A stretch of DNA of 64,000 bases from Viridibacillus arenosi (GTDB lineage: Bacteria > Bacillota > Bacilli > Bacillales_A > Planococcaceae): contig NZ_MSPW01000013.1 of assembly GCF_001955655.1 (NCBI RefSeq), positions 1 to 64,000 of the forward strand. Direction: 5' to 3'. This document shows, in pieces, positions 57,075 through 64,000 of this stretch (positions are counted from its first letter, which is position 1; each line of letters opens with the position of its first letter). The notes under the pieces are model-generated. The model worked only from the letters and a program-made list of their open reading frames with translations. It had not been told where the DNA came from and made no database searches. The translations under genes were made by a program, and so were the position numbers.

Positions 57075-57680
57075 TTAAACAATTTGCTTACATTTTGACC
57101 CGATACTTGGCAACCCCTTTTTCATCCCTTTGTATACAAGATAGCCTAATATCGCACCCAATGTATTTAACCAAAGATCATCTACATCAGTACTACGCAT
57201 TTGTGGTAGTTGCATTGTTTCGATAAAGAAAGATAAACTCAAAGCTGTAATAAAAACATAAGGAAACATCTCCATCTTGCGCCATAACAGTGGTAGTAAA
57301 AAACCAATTGGCATGAAAATGGCTATATTACCAAGAAAGTTAATGAAAAATGGCTGCCATAAATCTAAATAATGAATAGCGTTATACACATCCGTGAACA
57401 CTTGGAACAATTTTAAATTCACACCTAAAATCATATCCTCTTGGAAGCGCATTTGAAGATGCTGTAGACTCATGCCATTTCTAGGTACGATTGTTTCATA
57501 GAACAAACCAATTACATACACAGAAAAGAACAATAACCCTATTTCATGCCACCTATTAGTCGGAGGATTCCCTTTTCTTTTGCGAGACTTGAATCGTAAA
57601 TAAACGACAAAAGGAATCGCCACAATCATAACAGGGATCATTTCAAGTAGGTAATACAGTATATCTGACAACCTTTTCAC
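57075..57680 (-). CDS. VanZ-family membrane protein
   Basis: A 201-residue protein with four or five membrane spans. The VanZ pattern is visible in NFLGNIAIFMPIGFLLPLLW and SFFIETMQLPQMRSTDVDDLWLN. VanZ relatives give low-level glycopeptide tolerance by an unknown mechanism and are common in Bacillales. The start is GTG with only a weak ribosome site. Isolated gene. Confidence 0.82.
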   Translation of the reverse strand: MKRLSDILYYLLEMIPVMIVAIPFVVYLRFKSRKRKGNPPTNRWHEIGLLFFSVYVIGLFYETIVPRNGMSLQHLQMRFQEDMILGVNLKLFQVFTDVYNAIHYLDLWQPFFINFLGNIAIFMPIGFLLPLLWRKMEMFPYVFITALSLSFFIETMQLPQMRSTDVDDLWLNTLGAILGYLVYKGMKKGLPSIGSKCKQIV

Positions 57681-58237
57681 TCATTTCATACTTTCTATTT
57701 AACAGGACAAATTATATAGGATTTAGTTGCAAGAAAATATTAAAATTCAATTACAATCTTATATCGAAATAGTTTAATATTAATTTGCTCACCTTTAGAC
57801 AGGGGTATCGCCTTATACAAATACCATATTTAAACAATATCAATTAACTTAACTATAGCATAATATTCTTTTTCTTGTGTGCAATAAACGTTAAATTCAA
57901 AAGTCTTTTATCTCTTTGTTAATTCAGTGCTGACAAGGATATGTAAGATTCGATCTTATAAAAACTGTATACTTTCATCTATAAAATGTTCAAATTTTTT
58001 ATAAGTTATTTATCTCATTATTATTCAATTAATTAAGTCCATTCACCATGACTTAATGTAATTATATGCCATAATAATTTGCTATCTCTCCCTCTATATT
58101 TCTCTAATGTAGTATCCGATTAGTTTTACTAACAGGAAAATATCCCCTAGATTAATTTTACTGAGTAAGTTAGAAAGTAAAAAAGCCAATTAAATTAACT
58201 CTTCAATAGAGAATAATTTAATCAGCCTACATACTTA
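57681..58237. other. 557-bp AT-rich intergenic region
   Basis: Between the VanZ and HemAT genes. No open frame with a ribosome site and no recognised RNA was found. The right end (58177-58228) holds the HemAT terminator, a long AT-rich stem (AGCCAATTAAATTA with its imperfect complement) followed on the minus strand by TTTTTTAC. The remainder (57700-58170) shows nothing that I can identify. Confidence 0.6.
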
Positions 58238-59983
58238 TTAATGAGTATATTGTTTTTTACTATTCACTATTATTTGTTTTAAAATTGTTAGTTTACCAAT
58301 GACGATTTGTGATATATCTGCAAGCTCCACTAAGTACTCTTCAGCAAGAGCTTGATTACCAGCGTTATACGCATGTACAGCTTTTTTGGCAACTTCATGT
58401 ACTAGCGCATGAGGCTTTTCTAACTCTTTATAAGCAGGCTCTGTACCTAACAATTCTCTTCCTTTTCCGTAGTACCAGACTCCAAGACGAGAATCTTTGT
58501 GAGAAGAAATATCATGTTCACTCATCTGTTCAAAACCGAGCATTAAATTATAAATTCTCCAACGCCATAATAAATGATCTGTAATAGTTAATTCTATAAT
58601 ATCTTCTTGACTAATTATAAAGTTTTTCGAAATAGTTTCTGTACGATAATGATTAATCATTTTACTTAATTCATAAATTTCTTCACCTGTTTTATAGGAA
58701 ATATCTTTACTACGACTTGAATTTTCGGCAATGTTTTTATTACGGATTGTAATTTCATTTGCAGCTGCTGCTTGTTGATGCGTAGTACTAGCGATTTCTT
58801 TAAAATGCATACCCTGCTGTTGTAAAGCAATGTTAAGATCTGCTAAAGCACTTGAGATATTCGCAGTTTCATTTACACCTCGATGCAAATCCTCTGCTGA
58901 CTTCTTCGTAAGCGCATCAATATTATTTGTGATTTCTAAGAGCTTCTTAATATCATTATGAATGGATTGTACCGAGGATTTCGTATTATCCGCTAGTTTA
59001 CGAACCTCTTCCGCAACAACAGCAAAACCTTTACCGGCTTCGCCAGCACGTGCCGCTTCAATTGAAGCATTTAACGCTAACAGATTTGTTTGTTCTGCGA
59101 TCCCCTTTATGAATTCCATTAATTGCGAAACACTTTTCACACGCTCAACTAACTCTGTTACATTATCCTGTACTTGATGATGCCCCCCATCAGTAGATTT
59201 CAATAATTGCGTTACATTTTGCAAGGCATCTATACCATTATGTAATTCTTTCAATGAAGATTGTGTATGCTGTGAGACTTCCCCCACAGATGCGGCAATT
59301 TCATCGACACTTTCATCTAGTTGTTCCATAGATGATTTCACAGACAAAACGTCTTGCTCTTGTCTTTCTTGGAATTGAATTAGATTTTTAATCTGATCTA
59401 GTTGCACATTATATTTAATAATTTCACCCAATCCATTTATAATTGATCCTGCTTGAATTTCTATATAAGTTTCAACAATTAGCTGTTGATCAATCGTAAC
59501 AATACTATCGTAAGCAAGTAACACATCCATCATTTTCTTACGGTCTTTAGGAAAAGCTTCAACGATTAAAGGAATTATAAATTGGTTGATAAGCGTGTAT
59601 GCTGAAATCATCCAGTTTGGTAGTACACCTATTTTGGCATGGGTATAAGCAATTTTCCTTCTACGGAAAATATAATTTAAATCTAACTCATCTTGGAAAA
59701 TACTCATAAAATGCTTATGAATTAACTTTTTCAGTTTAACTACAGATGAATGTTGATCGATTACTTCTTTAAATTCATCAATTTGCATTAAACGATCGTA
59801 AAACTTGTCTAAAATCATTTCGTGGTTTTTCTCATAAATCTCCTTTAACTCCGCGACAGATCCCCGACCCACTTGTGATAATCCTAAAAAATTCAATTTT
59901 TCCTGAAAACGTTCATTGGAAGTAATATCTGAACCAGGTGTAGTTGAAAAATATTGATAATGACCTTTCGTTTTACCAAACAT
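58238..59983 (-). CDS. hemAT: HemAT-type globin-coupled chemoreceptor with C-terminal CZB domain
   Basis: A 581-residue soluble receptor, about 150 residues longer than B. subtilis HemAT. Residues 1-190 form a protoglobin with proximal His115 in [14 protein letters not shown]. Residues about 200-440 are the methyl-accepting signalling domain ([20 protein letters not shown]). Residues about 465-575 match a chemoreceptor zinc-binding (CZB) domain: DHLLWRWR (His470), [11 protein letters not shown] and HALVH (His525, His529). The usual zinc-ligand Cys of the CxLGxW motif is Ser498 here. It should sense oxygen by haem. Start follows AAGGGGATATGT. Confidence 0.9.
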   Translation of the reverse strand: MFGKTKGHYQYFSTTPGSDITSNERFQEKLNFLGLSQVGRGSVAELKEIYEKNHEMILDKFYDRLMQIDEFKEVIDQHSSVVKLKKLIHKHFMSIFQDELDLNYIFRRRKIAYTHAKIGVLPNWMISAYTLINQFIIPLIVEAFPKDRKKMMDVLLAYDSIVTIDQQLIVETYIEIQAGSIINGLGEIIKYNVQLDQIKNLIQFQERQEQDVLSVKSSMEQLDESVDEIAASVGEVSQHTQSSLKELHNGIDALQNVTQLLKSTDGGHHQVQDNVTELVERVKSVSQLMEFIKGIAEQTNLLALNASIEAARAGEAGKGFAVVAEEVRKLADNTKSSVQSIHNDIKKLLEITNNIDALTKKSAEDLHRGVNETANISSALADLNIALQQQGMHFKEIASTTHQQAAAANEITIRNKNIAENSSRSKDISYKTGEEIYELSKMINHYRTETISKNFIISQEDIIELTITDHLLWRWRIYNLMLGFEQMSEHDISSHKDSRLGVWYYGKGRELLGTEPAYKELEKPHALVHEVAKKAVHAYNAGNQALAEEYLVELADISQIVIGKLTILKQIIVNSKKQYTH

Positions 59984-60088
59984 ACATATCCCCTTAGTAC
60001 TTTATTTTTTTCATAATCTACAACGACATTTCGACTAATAAAACCTTCTTTTGTACATGATGTTAAGTTTTCACTATTTCCACGAGTT

Positions 60089-60118
60089 AAATAAGCAGTA
60101 TATTAATACTACTTATTT
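60089..60118. repeat. palindrome upstream of hemAT
   Basis: AAATAAGCAGTAT and ATACTACTTATTT form 13-base arms with one mismatch around ATTA, 106 bp before the hemAT start. No T tract follows in either direction, other than the AT-rich surroundings. It could be an operator; no regulator is recognised. Confidence 0.4.
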
Positions 60119-60244
60119 TTAAAAATATAGGCTATACAACCCATGATTAACATATAGAAAAAACTACCAATTAATCAATGATTCATTGAAATGTTCACAA
60201 ATTATTCTTTTCTCGAGGTAATTAGTCCACCTTTTTCATAAGAA

Positions 60245-60273
60245 AAATCGAGCATCTGAGAGATGCTCGATTT
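60245..60273 (-). terminator. orphan terminator-like hairpin
   Basis: AAATCGAGCATCT/AGATGCTCGATTT 13-bp stem with three-base loop, followed on the minus strand by TTCTT after the T-rich arm. No minus-strand gene ends nearby; the closest is the four-repeat protein gene 300 bp away, with the degenerate toxin locus between. Confidence 0.7.
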
Positions 60274-60330
60274 AATATGTAAGTTCACTATTGTTATCAA
60301 TTTATATAATCTACTTTCAATTAGATAAAT

Positions 60331-60469
60331 TAGATTTTATTTTATTTTTTTCAAAAAAAATAAAAATAACCGTCCCCTCCACAAAAGGTTTGACGGTTAT
60401 TCTTGACCTCGGACCAACAACTTTTCTGAGGTGCCTAGTCACTAGACTGAACGTTCGCAGCGTTCGGTC
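60331..60469 (+). pseudogene. remnant of a holin-like type I toxin-antitoxin locus
   Basis: The 3' part is nearly identical to the intact locus at 62156-62370: ATAACCGTC...GACGGTTAT hairpin (60366-60400), TTGACCTCGGACCAAC, CTAG-CACTAGACTGAACG and the terminator stem GACTGAACG/CGTTCGGTC (60445-60469). The toxin frame upstream is gone except for a possible C-terminal scrap ending FFQKK and stop at 60361; an upstream stop (60331) interrupts it. A minus-strand TTGTAT remains at the antitoxin promoter position. Confidence 0.75.
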
Positions 60470-60571
60470 TTATTATGGTATGCTTTTCTACCCCTATTAT
60501 ACAATTCTAGTAGGGAATTTTCAATAAATGGATTGTATTCCCTTATTTTATATAATCGACATACTCAATTA

Positions 60572-61795
60572 TTAAGGAGTTACTACTTTGTCATCAAAAG
60601 TTACAATCACAATCTCAGCATTCGTGATGCCGGGCAATGATTTCGTCATCATTGGGGAATGGTATGCCGTAATTTTCATACCTGCTCGTAATTCCGTTCC
60701 CAATCCTAGTAATGAGACTACTTTTGTGTCCTTCAAGATGTTCAGAATTACATCATTGTTTGCATTTTGGTCAGAGCTGACATTGATATACAACTGATCT
60801 TTCTTCGTACTATTCAATGAAACAATTGTACCTTCAACTTTATTGTGTTCTGTTTCTTTCACAATAATTTTCTCTGCATGTGTTTGAGCTGGATATATCA
60901 TGGTCATCATTTCACCGTAGTATGCCTCAACGCGAACATCAGACTTTAAAGATTCTAACGATAATGATTTTCCTGCTTGATCAACTATTTGAGTGTTCTC
61001 ATCTACCGATAGAATAACATAATCCACTCCGCCTTTTTTCATCGAATTTCCAATCACGGTGAACTTTTTATCTGCTACATTTGTAATAATACCGTTTGTA
61101 CCTACAGCCTCTTCTTGAACCACCTCTTTTGTTGCCAAATTAACAACGACATAATTCGTTGTCGATTGAGCTGGAATACTCATCGTAACAGCAGGTCCAT
61201 AGAAAGCTTTGACCGTCATGCCTGGTTTGATAGCACTTACCTTTATCGCATTTCCATTTTGGTCTAATATCTGTGCTTTATCAGCGAAATGCAAAACAAT
61301 CTTATCCTTATGCGTTGTGTAGATATCTGTACCTTCTACGACAATTCCACTTTCATTCACTTCTGATATTGTGCCATTAATTCCTGTAAAGTCCTGTTTT
61401 TGAACAACTAGCTTTAGTGCTTCACCATGCGCAGGAAGGCTCTTCGTAATTTTAGGATCATAGAATGCCTTAACAGTCTTCTTGTCTTCGATAATTTTTT
61501 TCAACGACACTTTTTTACCTTTGGAATCAATAATTTTAGTACTTTTGGTAATGGATAGAATTATTTCACTTTGATCTGTTTTAGCAAGCCCATGTCCTGT
61601 TACAGTAATGAATTTGCCAGTCTTATCGTTTAAGTAATTTGTAATTTGACCGATTGTACCTGGAGAAGTTTTCACTTTATTCTGAGCAAGCTCTTGGCCA
61701 TTATAAATTGGCTTAGCTTGAACGCTCTGTGCATTTGCTGTTGCCGGGAGCGCTGTTATCAATAGAATAGATGCTGTTAATAACACTTTTTTCAT
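60572..61795 (-). CDS. Secreted protein with four tandem beta-rich repeats
   Basis: A 407-residue exported protein with signal peptide MKKVLLTASILLITALPATANA. Four repeats of about 80-95 residues follow (near residues 45-130, 135-220, 230-315 and 320-400). Each has a GxI turn, an ILSxxxxTxIxDxxG strand pair and a closing segment such as VKAFYGPAVTMSIPAQ or ITAYHSPMMTKSLPG. The shape suggests small OB-like barrels (DUF5666-like). No catalytic motif, anchor or known family is evident. GGAGG lies eight bases before ATG at 61795. Unknown envelope role. Confidence 0.75.
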   Translation of the reverse strand: MKKVLLTASILLITALPATANAQSVQAKPIYNGQELAQNKVKTSPGTIGQITNYLNDKTGKFITVTGHGLAKTDQSEIILSITKSTKIIDSKGKKVSLKKIIEDKKTVKAFYDPKITKSLPAHGEALKLVVQKQDFTGINGTISEVNESGIVVEGTDIYTTHKDKIVLHFADKAQILDQNGNAIKVSAIKPGMTVKAFYGPAVTMSIPAQSTTNYVVVNLATKEVVQEEAVGTNGIITNVADKKFTVIGNSMKKGGVDYVILSVDENTQIVDQAGKSLSLESLKSDVRVEAYYGEMMTMIYPAQTHAEKIIVKETEHNKVEGTIVSLNSTKKDQLYINVSSDQNANNDVILNILKDTKVVSLLGLGTELRAGMKITAYHSPMMTKSLPGITNAEIVIVTFDDKVVTP

Positions 61796-62155
61796 TTTAT
61801 ATTCCTCCAATTAAAGAAATAGTATTTTTACTCCGTACATTTAAAGCCTATCTTCATTCACTACACAATTTGCAACAAATTGACCTGATTGGATTAACTC
61901 GCAGTACGTATAAAGAGTATTAAATATTAAATTTATTCACATCATTTAAATCCACTTGTAATTTCATTTCTATTTCAAGGAAACCTTATATCACAATAAT
62001 AATGTTCATTTACCACACCTATACACCTAAATTATACCATTATATATATATTCAGGGGAAATAATAGAATACGAATTCCTAATCTGGTAAAATAATGATA
62101 ACTAGTTGTGCAGGTTGGGCGGTTGGTCACTTCCAAGGGATTGGGGGTGATACTA

Positions 62156-62263
62156 TTGACAACTTACGAAATAATAAGCTTATTGATTCAACTCTCAGTT
62201 GGATGGATAGCATTCCTTTCAGTTTTGTTGTCGGTACTCTTTTTTCTATTAAAAAAGAAATAA
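62156..62263 (+). CDS. Putative holin-like type I toxin (Hol_Tox family)
   Basis: A 35-residue membrane peptide, too short for normal ORF calling: begins MTTYEIISLLIQLSVGWIAF, has one hydrophobic span and ends LLKKK. The MTTYE start and triple-Lys end are typical of the TxpA/BsrG-like holin-like toxins. Start is TTG seven bases after GGGGGTGA. An extended -10 (TGGTAAAAT, 62085-62093) lies about 65 bp upstream. A convergent antisense RNA overlaps its 3' end. Such toxins damage the membrane when the RNA antitoxin is lost. Confidence 0.82.
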   Translation: MTTYEIISLLIQLSVGWIAFLSVLLSVLFFLLKKK

Positions 62264-62375
62264 CCGTCCCCTCCACATAAGGTTTGACGGTTATTATTGA
62301 CCTCGGACCAACCGCTTCATCTGCGGTTACTAGCCACTAGACTGAACGTTCGCAGCGTTCAGTCTTTTTATATTA
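62250..62375 (-). ncRNA. antisense RNA antitoxin of the type I locus, with promoter
   Basis: On the minus strand TTGTAT (62394-62399), an 18-base spacer and TAATAT (62370-62375) form a promoter. The RNA would start near 62363, contain the GACTGAACG hairpin (the toxin terminator read backwards), and end at the stem AATAACCGTC/GACGGTTATT (62259-62295) followed by TCTTTTTTAAT. It overlaps the toxin mRNA 3' end by about 100 nt, the RatA/SR4-like arrangement. Confidence 0.75.
62340..62370 (+). terminator. terminator of toxin mRNA
   Basis: GACTGAACG/CGTTCAGTC stem (62340-62364) followed by TTTTTA. Confidence 0.88.
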
Positions 62376-62459
62376 TGTTTTACTATCGTAATAATACAAT
62401 TCTGTAGTTTAAATCTCTACAAATGCCATTCCATACTTTATTTCTATAAAGCTGTACAT

Positions 62460-63722
62460 CTACTTCTGTATAAATTCTGTAATCGCCTCAACTAATTCTG
62501 TAGATAGCGGAAGTGTTGGATCTGAATAAGTAGCCAAATTTCCCTTTATCTCCTCTGGTGCATCTTTTAGAATATGATTCATCTTGTTTACAATCATTAG
62601 TTTAGCTTCTTCTTTATTCGCCTTTAATATTTTTGCATCACTTACTGGAACTTGAATATCGTGTGCTCCTTGAATGATTAAGACAGGTGCTGTTACTTTT
62701 TGAATGCTCTTAGCTGGATCATACTTTAGCCAAGACATAAGATATGGCTGTACAGACGGTCTAAATAATGTTTGTAATTCTGTTGTTATGGTTGCAACAG
62801 ATTTACCTTCTTTTAATGATGCTAAGATTCCAGTAGTTTCTTTCGTAAGATCCGGTGTTAATTTGCCTTCTAATTGCTCAAGTAATATCTCATCTGCTGG
62901 ACGCCCTGCTCCTGCTAGTGAAGTAAACGAAGCAATGTCGCTATTCTGTGCTGCTAACATGCCAATTAAAGACCCTTCACTATGACCAATAATATGAATG
63001 CTTTTAAATTTATTTTCTGATATTGCGTATTTAATAACTTGATTAACGTCTTCTACATATTGTTCTATTGATAAATCTTCTTCTTTTGTTATTAATGGCG
63101 CATTATCGCCAATTCCTCTTTTATCATAACGAATAGATGCAATCCCTTGTTTAGCTAAGTCTTCAGCTAGCATTTTCAAGCTATTATTTTTGCCAGCACC
63201 TATAGTATTTCCATCTTTGTCGGTCGGACCAGACCCTGCTATTATAATCGCCAGCGGATATGAACCTCCCTTTTCAGGATGTTGTAAAGCTACCTTTAGA
63301 TTCCCTTCATTAACTGGGATCTTAATGGATTCATAATTTGCCTTCTCTTCTTCATAGGGAGTTAATTTAAATGATAGTACATTACCATTCTGCTTAAATG
63401 TTCCTGTTATTAAATTATCTTGTAACTTACCTTCTATTACGACATTCGAACCTTGTAAATCGATTGTAATCGAAACTTTATTGCCATCATATGAGACTTC
63501 TTTAAATGGATAGTCCTTTAACCCTTGAGCCGGTACTGATAAAGTGCCACTTTTTTCTGTAAGCGATAAAATAATTTCTAATTGTGATTGCGGAAGCTCA
63601 ATATTCCCTTGCCATTGTCCTAACATATCATCATTCACACCTTTCTTAACCTCTGGACTTTCTTCCTTAGAACAAGCTACTAAAAACATTAGCACGCAAA
63701 GCCACATTACATATTTCTTCAT
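62460..63722 (-). CDS. Alpha/beta-hydrolase lipoprotein
   Basis: A 420-residue lipoprotein with signal peptide and lipobox VMWLCVLMFLVACS. A beta-rich N-terminal domain (about 30-125; LGQWQGNIELPQSQLEI) precedes an alpha/beta hydrolase: nucleophile Ser in IIGHSEGSLIG, acid Asp in GAHDIQVPVSD, His in MNHILKDAP, and oxyanion region AGSGPTDKDG. Related proteins are annotated as serine aminopeptidase S33 or esterases. GAAAAGGGGTTTTAAA precedes ATG. The substrate is unknown, probably in the wall-membrane space. Confidence 0.85.
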   Translation of the reverse strand: MKKYVMWLCVLMFLVACSKEESPEVKKGVNDDMLGQWQGNIELPQSQLEIILSLTEKSGTLSVPAQGLKDYPFKEVSYDGNKVSITIDLQGSNVVIEGKLQDNLITGTFKQNGNVLSFKLTPYEEEKANYESIKIPVNEGNLKVALQHPEKGGSYPLAIIIAGSGPTDKDGNTIGAGKNNSLKMLAEDLAKQGIASIRYDKRGIGDNAPLITKEEDLSIEQYVEDVNQVIKYAISENKFKSIHIIGHSEGSLIGMLAAQNSDIASFTSLAGAGRPADEILLEQLEGKLTPDLTKETTGILASLKEGKSVATITTELQTLFRPSVQPYLMSWLKYDPAKSIQKVTAPVLIIQGAHDIQVPVSDAKILKANKEEAKLMIVNKMNHILKDAPEEIKGNLATYSDPTLPLSTELVEAITEFIQK

Positions 63723-64000
63723 TTTAAAACCCCTTTTCTGCGTAGTTCAAATAAAAAATACACAACCTAAACCTTCGTTCAATCTGTTCTATCTTTAGTA
63801 TCACAAATTAAACCGGTAATTTCAAATAAAATATGGAAATATTATGTAATATTTTTCCGCGAGTGTAGTTAGATTGATAAGATTATCCGAGGTCCCTATA
63901 TGTTAAGTGAATTTTTACTACAAGGTGAAAACATAAATAAATCCTTGTTTACAGAAGAACAACTATGTATGCAATGAACAGAGATTTTAATAATGAAAAG
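63723..64000. other. right-edge intergenic sequence
   Basis: AT-rich sequence upstream of the lipoprotein gene. I see no complete gene, terminator or RNA in it. Confidence 0.5.

Noticed and set aside
60291-60527. 78-codon open frame over the degenerate toxin locus
   Set aside because: It reads through the RNA hairpins and terminator in a frame without a ribosome site.
62095-62280. 61-codon open frame overlapping the toxin locus
   Set aside because: It has no ribosome site and is out of frame with the 35-residue toxin, whose start, composition and terminator are convincing.
1-64000. CRISPR arrays, tRNA genes, insertion sequences or prophage
   Set aside because: No regular repeat-spacer array, tRNA cloverleaf, transposase or phage structural gene was seen on either strand.

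Overview
The window is chromosomal DNA from a low-GC, spore-forming, motile Bacillales bacterium. The best fit is the Lysinibacillus/Solibacillus/Rummeliibacillus group. The evidence is the low G+C content, strong GGAGG ribosome sites with many TTG and GTG starts, a gamma-type spore protein (sspE), the spore-cortex deacetylase pdaA, motAB and mreBH. The gene order sspE-ygaC-ygaD ... bcp-perR-ygzB-ygxA-(rrn), and mutY-yfhP-yfhJ-yfhH-recX-yfhF, also matches what I remember of Bacillus subtilis. No phage, insertion sequence, CRISPR array or tRNA was seen.

Layout. 1-310: tandem promoters and leader of an rRNA operon that runs off the left edge on the minus strand. 311-5192: ygxA, ygzB, perR with its own Per box, a 2-hydroxyacid dehydrogenase, bcp and an aromatic-acid-exporter-like membrane protein. 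5243-10881: a five-gene peptide ABC transporter (D-F-A-B-C order). 11046-17593: ygaD, ygaC, sspE, mutY, yfhP and recX-yfhH-yfhJ. 17775-26158: yfhF, pdaA, rlmCD, a Cache chemoreceptor, a methyltransferase, a DD-carboxypeptidase and an MFS transporter preceded by an unexplained structured, terminated RNA. 26583-33784: SE1561-type protein, class I fumarase, a Per-box-controlled ZosA-like metal ATPase, BrkB- and YtxH-type proteins, a broken alanine symporter and a DUF1128 protein. 33840-41146: pseudouridine catabolism (psuK-psuG), motAB, an M29 aminopeptidase, a tiny membrane protein, mreBH and carbonic anhydrase. 41309-49035: acetyltransferase, oligoendopeptidase, PPK2, TspO-like protein, methionine aminopeptidase, a TPP-riboswitch-controlled thiT, a decayed M20 peptidase and two small proteins. 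49267-57680: second M29 aminopeptidase, DEAD-box helicase, aspartate/glutamate racemase, ATP-grasp ligase, C39-like lipoprotein, asparagine synthetase, an FbpA-like small protein and a VanZ protein. 58238-64000: a HemAT-type oxygen sensor with an extra C-terminal CZB domain, a remnant and an intact copy of a holin-like type I toxin-antitoxin locus flanking a four-repeat secreted protein, and a lipoprotein hydrolase.

How genes work together. PerR, Bcp and ZosA form a peroxide-stress set linked by Per boxes (14/15 matches at perR and zosA, weaker at bcp). The racemase, ATP-grasp ligase and asparagine-synthetase-like amidotransferase could together make and amidate a D-aspartate cross-bridge in peptidoglycan, as Enterococcus faecium and Lactococcus do; this is the most interesting pathway-level inference. 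The least ordinary molecules are the HemAT-CZB fusion whose CZB domain lacks the usual zinc-ligand cysteine, the duplicated type I toxin locus whose 35-residue toxin is below normal ORF cut-offs, and the structured RNA before the MFS gene. All coordinates and motifs were read by eye; family names are from recognition, not from searches.
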